A stretch of DNA of 64,000 nt, taken from NCBI GenBank assembly GCA_011109175.1, contig RDEW01000014.1, positions 1,002,042 to 1,066,041 of the forward strand. Direction: 5' to 3'. Each line of letters opens with the position of its first letter. The first letter of the stretch is position 1. The translations under genes and the position numbers were made by a program. Source of the stretch: Dicyema japonicum (Eukaryota > Dicyemida > Rhombozoa > Dicyemidae). Below, one piece after another: positions 11,870 to 22,929 of this stretch. The notes under the pieces were generated by a model, which ran no database searches, had not been told where the DNA came from, and was given only the letters and a program-made list of their open reading frames with translations.

Positions 11870-13210
11870 AAGCAACTACATAGAATCATATAAACTATAA
11901 TTCTATTCGTGCCGCGTCTGAACAATCCTCTTAATTAGCCTTTCCCATCCCCTCCTGTCCGATGCCAAGTGCCGCAGACTACTAAGGTCTTCACCGTCCT
12001 TTAGTTGTCTGGTTACTGATCTCAGGTCACCATTAAGGACTTCCGGAAGAGTTATTCTTGGACGACCTCTGAACTTCTCCCCTGACGTATCGAAGTATTC
12101 TTCCATGACGACGTTTGCTGGCGTGTCTTGTTCCAATCTGAGAATATGGCCAAACAATCTCCAGCGAGCCTTCATGATCATGGTGCTCAGAGGTCCGGAA
12201 CCGCATCTTCTATATAAATTTTCACTCCCTACACGCATTGGCCACTTTAGTCCCAAGAGAGACCGAAGTTGCCTTCTGTGAAAGGAGTCAAGGTTTTGTT
12301 CGTCCGTTTTCGAAATTCCCCACGTCCCAGAGTTGTATGTTAGTATGGGCCTCACGAACGCCTCATACAACCTGAGTCGGAGTGATGGCCCGACCGAGCA
12401 TTTTCTTATCCAACATTTCATAAGTTTTTGCATAGTAACCGTAGATAACAATTTTCTTCTTGCAATGTCTTCGGAGTCTCCGAGAAGAGAGCCAAGCTTT
12501 ACGGTCTTCCTCCAACATTCACTATTGCGTAGTTCCATCCGCTTAATTTCAACAATATCCGTTTTCTGAACATTCAGTGATAGACACCATTTGGCCAAAC
12601 AGCCTGATGCAACCTCCAAGAGACGTAAGAGTGCTTCTTTGTCAGTCGAGATAAAGTCAACATCATCGGCATACACGATCTCCATAATATCATTGTTGTA
12701 ATACTTCCGGAGGTCTTGCAGAGCCGATTCAAGGTATATAGCAAACAATACTGGGGAAAGGGAATCTCCTTGGGGTGTGCCCACTGTTGAAATAATTTCC
12801 CGTGACAAACATTTTCCAATACGCACTCGTAACCTCGTGTTTGATAAGAGTATCCGTATCAGAATAACCGAGTCCTTATCCAGGAAACTTTCAAGCACTT
12901 CAATGAGTTTTCCCCGACGGACAGTGTCGAAAGCTCTGGTCAGATCAATTCCAAGGATAGTCTTTGAGCTCCGGAATCTTTGTTGAATAGCACATTGCCA
13001 TCTATGGCACCATACTACATCAGCCGTTGATCTCCCTGTCCTAAAATTACTCTGGCTCTGGGCCAAGTACCCGTCCACCGGCTCTTGGATCCGATTAAGA
13101 GTAATTAGGGCAAGGATCTTCCTTAAGGTGTTTAGAAGGATGACAGGGCGCAGGTTTTCAAAGAACTCATGTGCATAGGAAAAAAGCTGAAAAGAACGTA
13201 ACAGCATCAA
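11870..13210 (-). mobile_element. RTE-like retrotransposon, RT domain in one long frame
   Basis: A 435-codon uninterrupted minus-strand frame (11903-13210) encodes most of a reverse transcriptase: RPVILLNTLRKILALI, FRTGRSTADVVW, ILGIDLTRAFDTV (first catalytic Asp), GTPQGDSLSPVLF, EIVYADDVDFIS (YADD catalytic pair), LGSLLGDSEDIARRK, ILTYNSGTWG, RRQLRSLLGLKWP, RWRLFGHILR and a C-terminal FRGRPRITLPEVL. It is 5'-truncated (no endonuclease) with a tail of ATA repeats on its 3' side. Intact catalytic residues and an open frame suggest a fairly recent insertion. It lies head-to-head with the plus-strand element that ends at about 11850. Confidence 0.85.
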
Positions 13211-13219
13211 AGTGGTTAT

Positions 13220-13990
13220 TATTAATAATAATATTCATCTTCTTAAAACAGAAACCGAAAATGATATTCTTCTCACTTATAGTCGTCACAGCTTCTCACG
13301 TTCTGGACATAGAGACTGCTAGTTCAGGATTGTAACAAAGCTGGACTGTTTCAACGAATGACTAATTATTAACCGCATGTCGACCAGCACTCAAAAGTCA
13401 GTCACAACTCTTTCCACGTCAGAAAAGAAACTGAGAAAACAGACGGTCTAATTAAAAGCTAGCGACGGTGTTATCCCATTTTTCAGATCTCAAAAGATCC
13501 TTAAGGTTATTTTTGACATGCAATTTTCCTCTATGTTGAAAATATGTAACAAAATGTCTCTCGGAGTTATGGAAGATCTGAAATCACCCTATTTTGGAGA
13601 CTATCTGCAAGCAATACATTGAGCCATGCATTTATTAAGAGTGTGTCTCATGAGATCCACTCATTTCCTGGACAAATACCTTAAGAGATCGAATCCAGTC
13701 AGAAAAGGACTTTCAAAGTTACATAACGATGGACTTCTGGAAAGGTCCCCTCTCCTATGCCTTTGGAATCCGTAAGAAAAGAAGAGCGTGCCGTGCGACT
13801 ACGAATATCCAGTTATACTACCGACACATGCTTGTGTGGGCTCGGGGGAGGAACACTGGGCCAAGATGAGGTCTCAGTTGGAACATGAGGAATCACGTGA
13901 GTGGCTAGTATGGTTTTACTGTAATCTTTGGAATCTTTCACTCATTCACTCATTCACTATCAACATAAACTAATCAACTCTAGCGATAAA
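13220..13990 (+). mobile_element. Jockey-like retrotransposon, RT C-terminal fragment
   Basis: Frame pieces such as STSTQKSVTTLFTSEKK, followed by ILKVIFDMQFS, then YKQYIEPC-like CKQYIEPC, match the thumb region of the element at 19.6-20.0 kb (KSSTSLFTSDKR ... YKQYIEPCFSYA). No palm domain is present. It is degenerate, with several stops. Confidence 0.5.
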
Positions 13991-14214
13991 CATGGTAAAA
14001 ATTAAAGGGTCTCTGCAATGCCGGACTAGGCCATCAAGACAGCATATTGATCCCACGAAAATATAGAGAACTAAGTCATTCGGTCGTATCGAAAATAATC
14101 AATTTAAGTTACTAAAGTGGTAGTAGCTATAACCTTTTGAAAACCATTGTACTAAACGAAATAGACCAAGCGAAACAATAAATTCTTCGCATTCAAATTC
14201 AAAGATGGAATCAC

Positions 14215-14400
14215 GTGCATTTAGTAATTAAGAACTCTTGGATCATCGATAAAGAAAGACAGAACACAGTTAGCTATCCCCAGTTCCCGCAATTAATCGA
14301 GTCATCCAACGTCTTTGGTCTCCCATTGTTCCCACTACCATACGACAGAGCCTTCTCTCATCCTTGCAGAGGAATCGGATTGTGCATTAGTTCCACGTGC
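14215..14400 (-). mobile_element. Jockey-like retrotransposon, 3' end
   Basis: About 100 nt here (CAGAGCCTTCTCTC ... GCAGAGGAATCGG) are roughly 78% identical by eye to 49989-50090, which is the C-terminal coding end of a minus-strand Jockey-like copy. The 3' tail CTTTATCGATGATCCAAGAG (minus strand) is the same type of tail seen at 38.8, 49.95, 52.17 and 60.86 kb. Confidence 0.5.
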
Positions 14401-14759
14401 ATTAGTTTGTTCTTTAAGTGGGTTAACAATTTGAAGAAAAAAACAAATAAAACAGTTGAAATATATTTAAGTTGAAATTTATTATATAGCTTGTAGAACA
14501 AATAATTAAATGGTTAAAAGTTCTTCAAGGTTAAATTGTAGCGTTTAGCATGTCTTGCCACATAATCAATCTAGTGTTAAATCCATCATATTTATACTAA
14601 AAATAGCATTAATAATGTCTTTATTAATTGTTATTACATAGTTAATACTTGTTTTCAAACTATGATCGCCGTAAGAATTACCGGCATGTCACGCTACGAA
14701 AAACGTTTTATGGTTCACAATATGAATTGAATTCCGCGACTTTCGTAGTTTTGTTCGTA
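14400..14759. other. Upstream region of SARM1, no gene seen
   Basis: AT-rich, with no open frame of note. It would contain the SARM1 promoter. No clear TATA or initiator element could be assigned. Confidence 0.4.
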
Positions 14760-17187
14760 ATGTCGTCGAAACGATGTAAGTTTTACAGGTCTGTCCTTGA
14801 ATTGTGATTTGTAGGGCAGAACATGTCGAGTTACTATCAATTCAGATTAACTTGCATGAAAAATGCAAATATGCTGAGTCTGATTCAAAATTTATCCTGA
14901 TGACGCGGAAATTTTTGGTTTGTTCGATTCCATTTATTTTCTGTAGTTTAGACCATATGATGGCTTCATTAAAAGAATCAGAACTGAAAAATGGCTCGAT
15001 AAGTACCACGAATCCGGGGAAGCTCTCTTGCATATTTATTTTTATTTGTACAATTTTTGCAAGAGCAGAGTGGTCTATAGAATTTTGGACCAATTTGACA
15101 ATTTTGACACCATAAAATCACTTTTTGTCTGTTTGAGGAGTCGTGCTCCTCCTCTCATCAAACTGATCGTTTTGTCCCTAATTAACTGTTGCTCTCTCAA
15201 CACATATCTTACAGAAAATTATCAAGACTTGGAAATCATAAAGTTGTTATGCTCAAATTTTGCACTCTACAGCAGTGCTGACACTAATTTTACAATTAAA
15301 TTGTGTGGAAAGACTACTTGGCACGTGTCCTGCCTCAAGAAGATAAGTTCTAAAGACCTTTCTGTCCCCTCACGTTGTTGCAGTTCTGAGTCATACGAGG
15401 ACATCAATTGTAGTGACATCCAAACAAAATTTACTTTTTTCTGTTTGTCAATATTCACCAGACTCATCACGGAAGGGTTTTCCTTTCAACTGCTGCATGG
15501 AAATTCCTTGTATTGTAAGTTCATGGATTGTTTTGGGCGATTTTCGAAGGATGTGGACTATTTATGTGCTCAGGCTTTTTTGACATTCGCTGTCTTCCCT
15601 ACTGACCACTTCAAAGTAATCGTTTCTAATATGTGAAGGTCGAATTCCTTGTTAAACAGTTGGTTAAACATTTAATGGACAGAGTTTGCGATTTTTCTCC
15701 CCTTTTCATTACCGTTCAGTCTTTGATGACGATTCTTATTTTAAAGGACAAATATAGCGACACTGACGTTGATCAAATAAAGTTATCAGAATCGATTAAA
15801 AAAGTGGTCCTGAATTCATCCTCCAATGGACTGATTACTCACGATGGGTTGCTTCCACCGGATAGTCTAATAAGCCAGTTAACTGACATTTATGAAATTC
15901 GACTTCATGACAGTTCTTATGCTATCATCTCATTTTACTTGAATTCCATCTTCTACTACAAAATCTCAAAGGGAGAAGTCAAGGTTTTAACAATTTGATA
16001 AGTTTTATTCAGGATGTTGCCACTGAGTACTCTCTTTTGCTGCGAAAAGCTGTTATTATAGGCTGCAACTCAGTAAAGTCTCTTTCTGTTGAAATTTTGA
16101 AACATCTCGACATTTCTTGTCCTCCATTCTTCCTCAATCACTCTGTCAATAAATGGAAACCACGTGACTTGAAAGTTTGGTTTGATTGTATTGGTATGCT
16201 TTCAACTCTAATATATAGGCGTTGGCTGCACTTCTCACTATTTTTGGAATACATATCTTTACCCGGGGGAGATTATTATCAATAGTGAAATTTCAGATAT
16301 TGTGAAGGCCTTTAACATTGATATCTCTCAAATTGGTCAACTCATGTACTTGAGTCAAATTATTTTAGATTTCAAAGAGAGCTGGATTATTTGAAGACGT
16401 GGAATGACTACTCGGTGTCCAATTCTCAGTATATCGACAATTGCGTGGAAGGAGCTCCTACCGATCTGAAGAACTTATCCTCTAACATTGACGGTGGGTA
16501 TGAAACTTTTGATAAAAAATGTTCCTCCGATCGTCATCTTATGCACAATGCAGTAATCGGTCTCGACTATCTTTTTTACTTTTTTGTAGAATCCAGGAGT
16601 ATGTCGAACAACAGCATGACACCTTGCAGTATTACGAGTCCGATATATTTGAAATATTTCGATGTTTTTGTCTCCTATCGAAGGGATTTTGGTTCTCATT
16701 TAGCGAGGTTGCCTTTCAAACCTTATTTAATAGTTTGCTGCAATATGTTTTACAGTCACGTGGCTTTAGTGTTTTTCTTGATGTAAAAACGCTAAATTCC
16801 GGATGCTTTAGTTCAAAAATTGTCGAGTCCATAGCTAACAGCTACAATGTTGTGGTAATTCTATCTAAGGGAGCACTAAATCGATCCCTCGAGGATAATA
16901 TCGACTACTTCCACATGGTATTTGTTCCATATTATTTGTAGGAGATTGAAACAGCCATAAAAGAGGGGATCAACGTTATTCCGGTATTTTACAACTTTGA
17001 AAAACCGAATGTTGATTTTTTGCCTGAAGTATTGGAAAAATTCTTACGGATGAACGGGATTACATGGTCTCACGAGTACCAGGATGCAACTATTGAGAAG
17101 CTTATTTCATTCCTTCGTCCTTATTGTCGTGGTCTCAGTCGATCTTTCTCAAGCGGTTCCGGTGGACCGTATCTTACTAGGGATTGA
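14760..17187 (+). CDS. SARM1: SARM1: TIR-domain NAD+ hydrolase
   Basis: Sterile alpha and TIR motif protein 1, which cleaves NAD+ and promotes axon degeneration in animals. Exons restored by frame: 14760-14788, 14815-14917, 14947-15615, 15639-15983, 16013-16193, 16219-16345, 16369-16559, 16590-16707, 16734-16917, 16942-17187, giving about 730 aa, close to the roughly 724 of vertebrate SARM1. Residues 1-420 are helical ARM-like. SAM1 starts near residue 430 (WKPRDLKVWFDCIG) and ends in REL..LKTW..YS, a SARM1 signature; SAM2 is weak. The TIR domain starts near residue 573 (DVFVSYRRDFGSHLA), continues GFSVFLDVKTL, and ends WSHEYQDATIEKLI. The catalytic Glu falls at about residue 650 (16942-16944, EIETA). 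All introns are 23-30 nt; the one at 16560-16589 keeps frame and could be retained. The start ATG is the first in frame but an upstream exon cannot be excluded. No disabling mutation seen. Confidence 0.9.
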
Positions 17188-17887
17188 TTTTTTACTGAAC
17201 ATATAAATATGATTTATCATAATAGTTTTTCATTTTGTTCTTGTTAAAATATATGTTGAATTAATTTGCATTAACTTAATTCCTTTTATGCTTGGTGTGA
17301 CTATTTTTGTCGATGTAAAATTTAATCAAAGCTGTTAGTTCTATGAATTCCAGTTACTAGCCTGTTAGTTCTAGGAATTCCAGTTACCCAGGTATATATC
17401 GTTCGGTTACCCCACTTGGTTTCATAATGGATGAAGGCCATTTTCTTTATGTGAACATGGGGACACTTAAGAGTGTTGGAAATTCGAATTTCTAAAAAAA
17501 TGAATTCTCAAATACACATACGATCAGGATTTGAATCTTAAAAATTGAAAGAACTTGTGAGATTATCTGTCAGAAGCTCATGATTAATATGATTTTTTGC
17601 TAATAATAATCAATAGATTGGAATTAGTTAATTCATCACTTTCATGTCATTGTTAGTCAAATTTTGACATTAAGTATCAAACCGTGCCAAAATTTGACAT
17701 TATGTCCTTGTTAAACTTTGTCATCCCAAAAGTATTTTAGCATCTTTAATTTTCATTTAAAATCTTGCCATTATATCATCAAACAGTAACTGAAATTAAA
17801 TTCACAATGATAGATTAACTTTTTGACATTATTCTTTGATGTTAAAGAGAAAATCCATACAATTTAAACTCAGTTTTTAGGGAAGGT
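17188..17887. repeat. Gene-free stretch with a 2 x 30-bp tandem repeat
   Basis: No gene. 17332-17361 and 17362-17391 are two copies of a 30-bp unit (GTTAGTTCTANGAATTCCAG core) differing at few positions. The sequence AAATTTTGACATTA-like also recurs at about 17655 and 17691. Otherwise AT-rich. Confidence 0.6.
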
Positions 17888-18200
17888 TTGACTAATATCC
17901 TACTTAAATATCTGAATTTGAGAAGGTTAATTCTCTCGAAAATTAAAGATTTAAATAGAACATCTCCACCAAATCGTGTGATGGAGGAATATTTCATGGA
18001 ACAAACGAGATTATTCCGAGGAACGCCCAGGACAACTATACCATCTGTGTTAAATGAAGACTTAAAAGGCGTCAGTAGAAAACTAAAAACGGCCGACGAT
18101 TTCGATGAGCTAAGAGAACTTGCGAAAAAGAGTGAACCATGGATGAGCTGCTACAAAGGGTGGCCGGTGCGGAACAAGGGAACCTTAATTTTATATGTTC
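17888..18200 (+). mobile_element. RTE-like retrotransposon, C-terminal fragment
   Basis: The frame VMEEYFMEQTRLFRGTPRT...LNEDLKGVSRKL...DDFDELRELA corresponds to VMEEYFDTSGEKFRGRPRI...LNGDLRSVTRQL at the end of the 11.9-13.2 kb element, and to TILNKDLSAVGLKL...DDLDTLRELA at 62 kb. Only the last 90 residues or so remain. Confidence 0.7.
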
Positions 18201-18289
18201 TCGCAGGTCCCGATAAAGATATAATAAAACATCTGCATCTACTAATGATCCAGGTCTTGGGAGAAGAGATTTCCGCCTCTGTATAATGT

Positions 18290-18650
18290 TTTAAGGCATA
18301 AGAAGCATTAGATTATTATAGATTTGTTTAAGATACGTGTAACGAGAGATTTACATTGTAATGGGACCGAAATTAAGTCTCGCTAAAAATATATGTGAGC
18401 TTCTGCTACACTTGGAATTTTTATGCAGTAAAAGAACAAAAGACTGGTGTAGAAAATCGAAAATTAATGTTAAGGAAATTTTGATTTTAAAGATGGTATA
18501 ATTTGAAAACTGCTGTTGACAGACACCTTTTCCCAGTCATAATTATCAGATTCCACGTTGAAAGCTGGGAAAGCAGCATGAGCATTCGAGAACTCTAAAA
18601 TAAAAAATACGACATCTTTTCCATCAGATTCCGTATGCAGCAAGATCTAC
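18290..18650. other. Gene-free stretch
   Basis: AT-rich, no feature recognised. Confidence 0.4.
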
Positions 18651-18654
18651 TGTT

Positions 18655-19165
18655 TTGGCCTACACCCTCTCTCCTGTAGGAAGAGTGCAGGCAGATTTCC
18701 CAGGCACATGGCCTTGAACGAAGTCGTTAGTCGTTACGCCGCCGGACACCCCTCCATGCTCGAACCAGTCGTTCTTTGCAGGCGGGACGGGAAACGACCA
18801 GATGGGATGACAATCTCCCTTTTGAAGCCGGGAAACCTCTTGTCTGGGACGTTGCCTGCACCGATACATTTGCCTCTTGCAACCTACTCCAGAGTGCCTC
18901 TGGAGCCTGTTCTGCCGCTGAGAAGGCAGAGAAGATGAAACAGGAAAATTACGCGGTCCTACCCAAGGATTTTTTGTTTGTTCCACTCGTCGTTGAGACG
19001 TCTGGTTCCCTTGCGCCTGCGACGCTGGGATTTTTAAATCGCCTAGGAAATCGGATCGCTACATGAACAGGAGACCCTCGTGAGCACTGCTGGTTATTTG
19101 AGCGAATCTCGCTCGCCATCCTGAGAGGAAATACCCACGAAGTCAAGACAGCCGCCATATAACCG
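18655..19165 (+). mobile_element. YLDD/RPDG-family retroelement, endonuclease-like C-terminus
   Basis: Plus-strand pieces read [17 protein letters not shown] (a C/H knuckle end), [19 protein letters not shown] followed by [15 protein letters not shown] (one base shifted), FVPLVVETSGSLAPATLGFL, LGNRIAT.TGDPRE and LFERISLAILRGN. The RPDG...W-D-V order resembles a PD-(D/E)xK nuclease core; the function is inferred. It extends past the point where the longer copy at 33.6-36.05 kb is cut, so the two together define the family's C-terminal organisation. Confidence 0.65.
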
Positions 19166-19204
19166 TTTACTCTTTTTTCTCTCTAAGTGTTAAAAAAAAC
19201 TGTT

Positions 19205-19250
19205 AACTAAGATAAATTATTATTAAAAAGCATTCCCGAGAAAACATAAA
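19205..19250 (-). repeat. RTE-like 3' tail fragment
   Basis: The minus-strand sequence TTCTCGGGAATGCTTT followed by AT-rich repeats matches TTCTCGGGAGTGCTTT just past the stop codon of the RTE-like element at 61985. It is probably a severely 5'-truncated insertion. Confidence 0.4.
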
Positions 19251-19251
19251 A

Positions 19252-20235
19252 GTGATCTGCTCTATCGACATACATAAGGCTTTTGACTCAGTCTCGAGGA
19301 AGATTCTATCGAGAAAAATATTTCAATCGGAGATCCCTGAGAAGCTAAAGCTTTGGATTATTAACTTAAATGGACGAAGGGGACGTGTTTGCCTCAGAAG
19401 TCTGAAATCAATCTCACGGCTCCTCCCAAACGGAGTCCCTCAAAAATCGCCTTTATCCCCTGTTCTGTTTAACTTCTTTCTGGCTGATATCCCGAATCTT
19501 GAATCTGATAATGATGTTCTACTTTCCTATCGGATGATATTGTGTTGGCTTCGCGAGATCAGGACATCCAGAGGGCCACAGAAAAATACAAATTAACCTG
19601 GACAAGCTTAATTCTTGGATAATGGAAAACCGGCTCGTGGTGAATGCAGAGAAGTCGTCTACGTCACTATTTACCTCAGACAAAAGATTGGGAAGGAAAC
19701 AGTCACCTTGCAGTTAAACAAAGTCGGCATCCCTTTCCACAGATGTCAAAGGATCTTGGGTGTGACAATTGATATGCATCTCTGTTTAACACCTCACGTA
19801 GAAAACATTGTATTGAAATGCGAGAAAAACTGAACGTATTGAAAAGTTTATCGGGAATATGGAAGAGTGGTACTCACCCAGTCTTGATGAACGTATACAA
19901 ACAATACATCGAGCCATGTTTTTCATATGCATGAGCCTCGTGGGACCGTCCATATATTGGACAAATATGAGGAAAATTGAGGAAATGCAAAAGAGGCTTA
20001 CAGAGTAACGGAGCGTTGGATTTGTGAAGATCATCGACCCAGACCTACGCCTCTGGAGGGCTCTATGAGACTAGACTCCAGATCACGGGAAGTTGGCCCT
20101 GAAAATTCAGGCCGTCCTGTACGTTCATGCGCGGGCACAAAGGAAGAACAACGGGCAAAGTAGAGGTCTCTGTTAGAATGCATCGATCACGTGATAATTA
20201 GTTTTGTTTTACCGTGGTCTTGGGTTAAATAAATA
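19252..20235 (+). mobile_element. Jockey-like retrotransposon, RT domain
   Basis: The RT domain starts with ICSIDIHKAFDSVSRKILS (first catalytic Asp), then NLNGRRGRVCL, RLLPNGVPQKSPLSPVLFNF, and a damaged catalytic box: YRMILCW replaces YADDIVL because of a one-base loss near 19528. Thumb remnants follow (SSTSLFTSDKR, YKQYIEPCFSYA, ASWDRPYIGQI). The 3' tail near 20215 (GTGGTCTTGGGTTAAATAAA) matches tails of other copies. Confidence 0.75.
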
Positions 20236-20249
20236 AAAAAATAAAACTA

Positions 20250-20346
20250 GCTAAGTTTCCCTTGTGCCGTATTTCGAACCATCCTCTCCATTAGCTTCGA
20301 CCATGATCTTCTGTTGCGCACTAGTTCTCTTAGGTAGTTAGGTCGT
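20250..20346 (-). mobile_element. RTE-like retrotransposon, last 30 codons
   Basis: The minus strand encodes YLRELVRNRRSWSKLMERMV followed by RNTAQGKLS, matching LRELARSRGSWKRLIERMAR then NTAQGRLD at 61994-62100. It ends at a stop and an A/T tail (20222-20250). Confidence 0.65.
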
Positions 20347-20349
20347 CCG

Positions 20350-20700
20350 CCATATCCATTATAATATCAGATGCTGTCTACACCCTTGTAACGTAGTGAA
20401 TCAGGCCCTGATGGACTGCAAATCCGAGACCATAATGTCGGCAGGCCGACGGAAGGATAAAAAGGTGAAATTTTCCAAACAGTTCTGTACATTGTACGGT
20501 CGTTTTTGTCTCTTGTAGACAGCAGACAGAGACGTCATATTTAGTTAGATCGCATACCAGTTGGTGTTTCTTGTAAGGTTGATCAAGTCATCTGCAATTG
20601 AAAGATCCCAGAGTGAATGGAGAAGTCGGTAAGGAATAGAAATAAGACATAGTGCAATAGGGTGTCATCACCACCTCAACTTATACGTTAAGATATAAAA
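20350..20700. other. Gene-free stretch
   Basis: No recognised feature. Possibly old retroelement flank. Confidence 0.35.
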
Positions 20701-20801
20701 AGTTCGAAAATATAGAAAATTGAATCTTTTGAAAAAAATTAAGGTAGACTGGCCATCCTTAAGAGTTTTCGTTGTTTCGAAGATTTTTAATAGTCCGGAT
20801 C

Positions 20802-20871
20802 TTGTGTTCTGGTCAAATTCAATTAACTAACAGTTTTTGTGTTCTGGTCAAATTCAATTAACTAACAGTTT
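20802..20871. repeat. Perfect 2 x 35-bp tandem duplication
   Basis: The unit beginning TTGTGTTCTGGTCAAATTCA occurs at 20802-20836 and again at 20837-20871 with no difference. It lies within the Jockey-like thumb region, so the duplication postdates the insertion. Confidence 0.9.
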
Positions 20872-20879
20872 CAGAGAGT

Positions 20880-21530
20880 TTTCAAGACGAAAGAGCATAT
20901 TACAAGACTAAGGAACATAGGAATCTTTCCAAGGCGAAGAAACATATTACAAGTCGAATGAACATATTCTAAAAAAATGAAGGAACCTATTGAAATGTGT
21001 AGTAACCCAAAGGGTCGAAATCTCTCGATATTTTGCAAGTTGGACCTTGTACCCACACCAATTGATCCCTACATCAGAATTGCGGTCTACAAAACTTTGT
21101 TACCCACACCAATTGATCCCAACAGGACTGGGAATACTGTGGAAAAATATACTGGGGAATAGATAGATTAGGTGAGAACTAACTGAAGATGGACTTACTT
21201 TGTACCTACTATGTTTTGGATATAAGGGCGTTTATTAATGAAGATGATGGGGCACTTGCAAAGTGTCCATACTAAGTAACCTGGCCCTACATACCAATTG
21301 GGGTCTACAAGAAGTTGTCACCCGAATCATTGGTTCCTACAAGCGGATGGGACTACTTGGGAAAGCATGAGGAGGAAGGGACCTGTGGAATAACAACTGG
21401 AGAAAAACCAAATAGCTTTGGACTAGCTTAGAAGTGTCCAGCCGCGTAAGCGGACTAGTTAAGAACCCCTAGATCTAACTCCTAATTCCTGTTTCTAATA
21501 AAATTCTATGTTCTTTCTTATCAAATGATC
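20880..21530. repeat. Repeat-rich insert within a retroelement
   Basis: Internal repeats: CATATTACAAG twice (about 20897 and 20942); ACCCACACCAATTGATCCC at about 21050 and again 52 nt later; and a weaker third version near 21290-21330. No coding frame seen. Confidence 0.55.
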
Positions 21531-22009
21531 TTTATTGCTGCCTCCTGTACTGAAGAGGTGAGAAGCGAGAAATCGACATTGCCCACGATGAACTTTCATG
21601 AATCATGAATTGTTCATAAACTGTGACAAGGCTCCCAGATTTTTCCTTATGTGCTTTTGAAAGCATTTTTCTTTGAGCAAAAGTTACCTCGACATGTCAG
21701 ATAAAGAGAGCCCTTGGTCGAGGTGACTTCAAGGATGGTTGGTATACTGTTGTTGGTATCATATAGTTGTTGAGTAGGATATTTGGTTGGATATGGAAGT
21801 GTCTTGAACGTTGTGAAAAAGTGTCCTGAACGATTTAGACGGGGGATACATCCAGCCGTAATCGAACAAGTCAAGGCTGGTGTAATGTCTCGCAAAACTT
21901 TAGTGGAAACTTGATAGTATTGATATCTGACAGTAAAGACAATATCGTCGGCGTATAATGGAAGAAGACAATCCTCTTTTAATATGATGGGCATGTCATT
22001 TATGTACAG

Positions 22010-22580
22010 AGAACCATTCAGAAATAGTTAAAGCCAATTAAACCTAATTAAAAATTAACTATTAATTAGGATTTTAAAATCTTGATTTCTATGTATTATT
22101 AAACAGGCGAACACCGCCCTTGACATCTTAAACATTGATTGACTATTACTGGGTCGACATCGAAAGGGACAAACTGGGAAGGTTAGCATACTTCCGTCAC
22201 TTCAATGTTTCGGTCTTCAAACCGGTGAAAGGGTATTGGCACCATTCAGAAAAGTTGGCCGAAGTGAAAGTATCTGTACTAAGAGCTCCCCAGCCACGAA
22301 CGGAAAATGGTCATTCCATCCAGTTGTGTTCCATCATTCTTACGCATACCAACGAGTTTGAGCACAAAAAAAGACAACCTACTAACCTCGTCTAGCGATT
22401 TCATTTAAGGCTTTATGCCTGTGGCCTTGCCGGTAATCCTTCTCCAAGCGATTCGATATAATTTAAAACCGTCAATCCCCTCACCGCATCGAATTAAAAA
22501 AAATAATTTAACTTTTGCTTCATCTATTATAACTTATTCGTTTCTAAGAAAATAAAAAAAGTTGAAATCAAAAAATTAGA
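22010..22580. other. Gene-free stretch
   Basis: A short frame at 22135-22395 resembles nothing known. No RNA gene seen. Confidence 0.35.
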
Positions 22581-22585
22581 AAATC

Positions 22586-22926
22586 ATGTTACTACCAAAT
22601 AGTTTAGTCTTCCACGTAATCAACTGTTTGTTAAATCATCAAATTCTACCTTCAGACTATTCACCTCAGATCGTCGTTATAAGGATGCCCCGAGATCCGC
22701 CTGGGATATGTCCCTATTCCGCTTCAAAGAATCTCAAAATTTTTGGTGTGACTTACAACTCATTTATGACCTTCACAAGGAATGCAGAACAATTCCTAAC
22801 AAAAAAACTTCAGAAGTTGAATGTCCTCAAGGCAATTGTTGGTAAAAGTCAATACCCGGTAGAAAACTGGATACACAAATTATACCGACAAATTATTGTG
22901 CCTTTATGAAATATCCTTGTTTCTCA
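22586..22926 (+). mobile_element. Jockey-like retrotransposon, RT thumb fragment
   Basis: LKIFGVTYNSFMTFTRNAEQ followed by KLQKLNVLKAIVGKS and LYRQIIVPL is the post-catalytic segment of Jockey-type RTs (the lkilGvtfd...kln.Lk.l.g motif order). No palm domain. 5'-truncated. Confidence 0.6.
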
Positions 22927-22929
22927 TAG

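Larger units (their letters stand above)
20700..22000 (-). mobile_element. Jockey-like retrotransposon, split by a repeat-rich insert
   Basis: Two parts on the minus strand: 21530-22000, with LPLYADDIVFTVR (RT box) and sequence matching 985-1170; and 20700-20880, matching the region of 870-960 (PEHKIRTIKNL against GPKHKIQHIENL). The intervening 20880-21530 is unrelated to the element and carries internal repeats. The relationship to the copy at 801-2509 is clear on both sides of the insert, so the insert came later. Confidence 0.65.
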
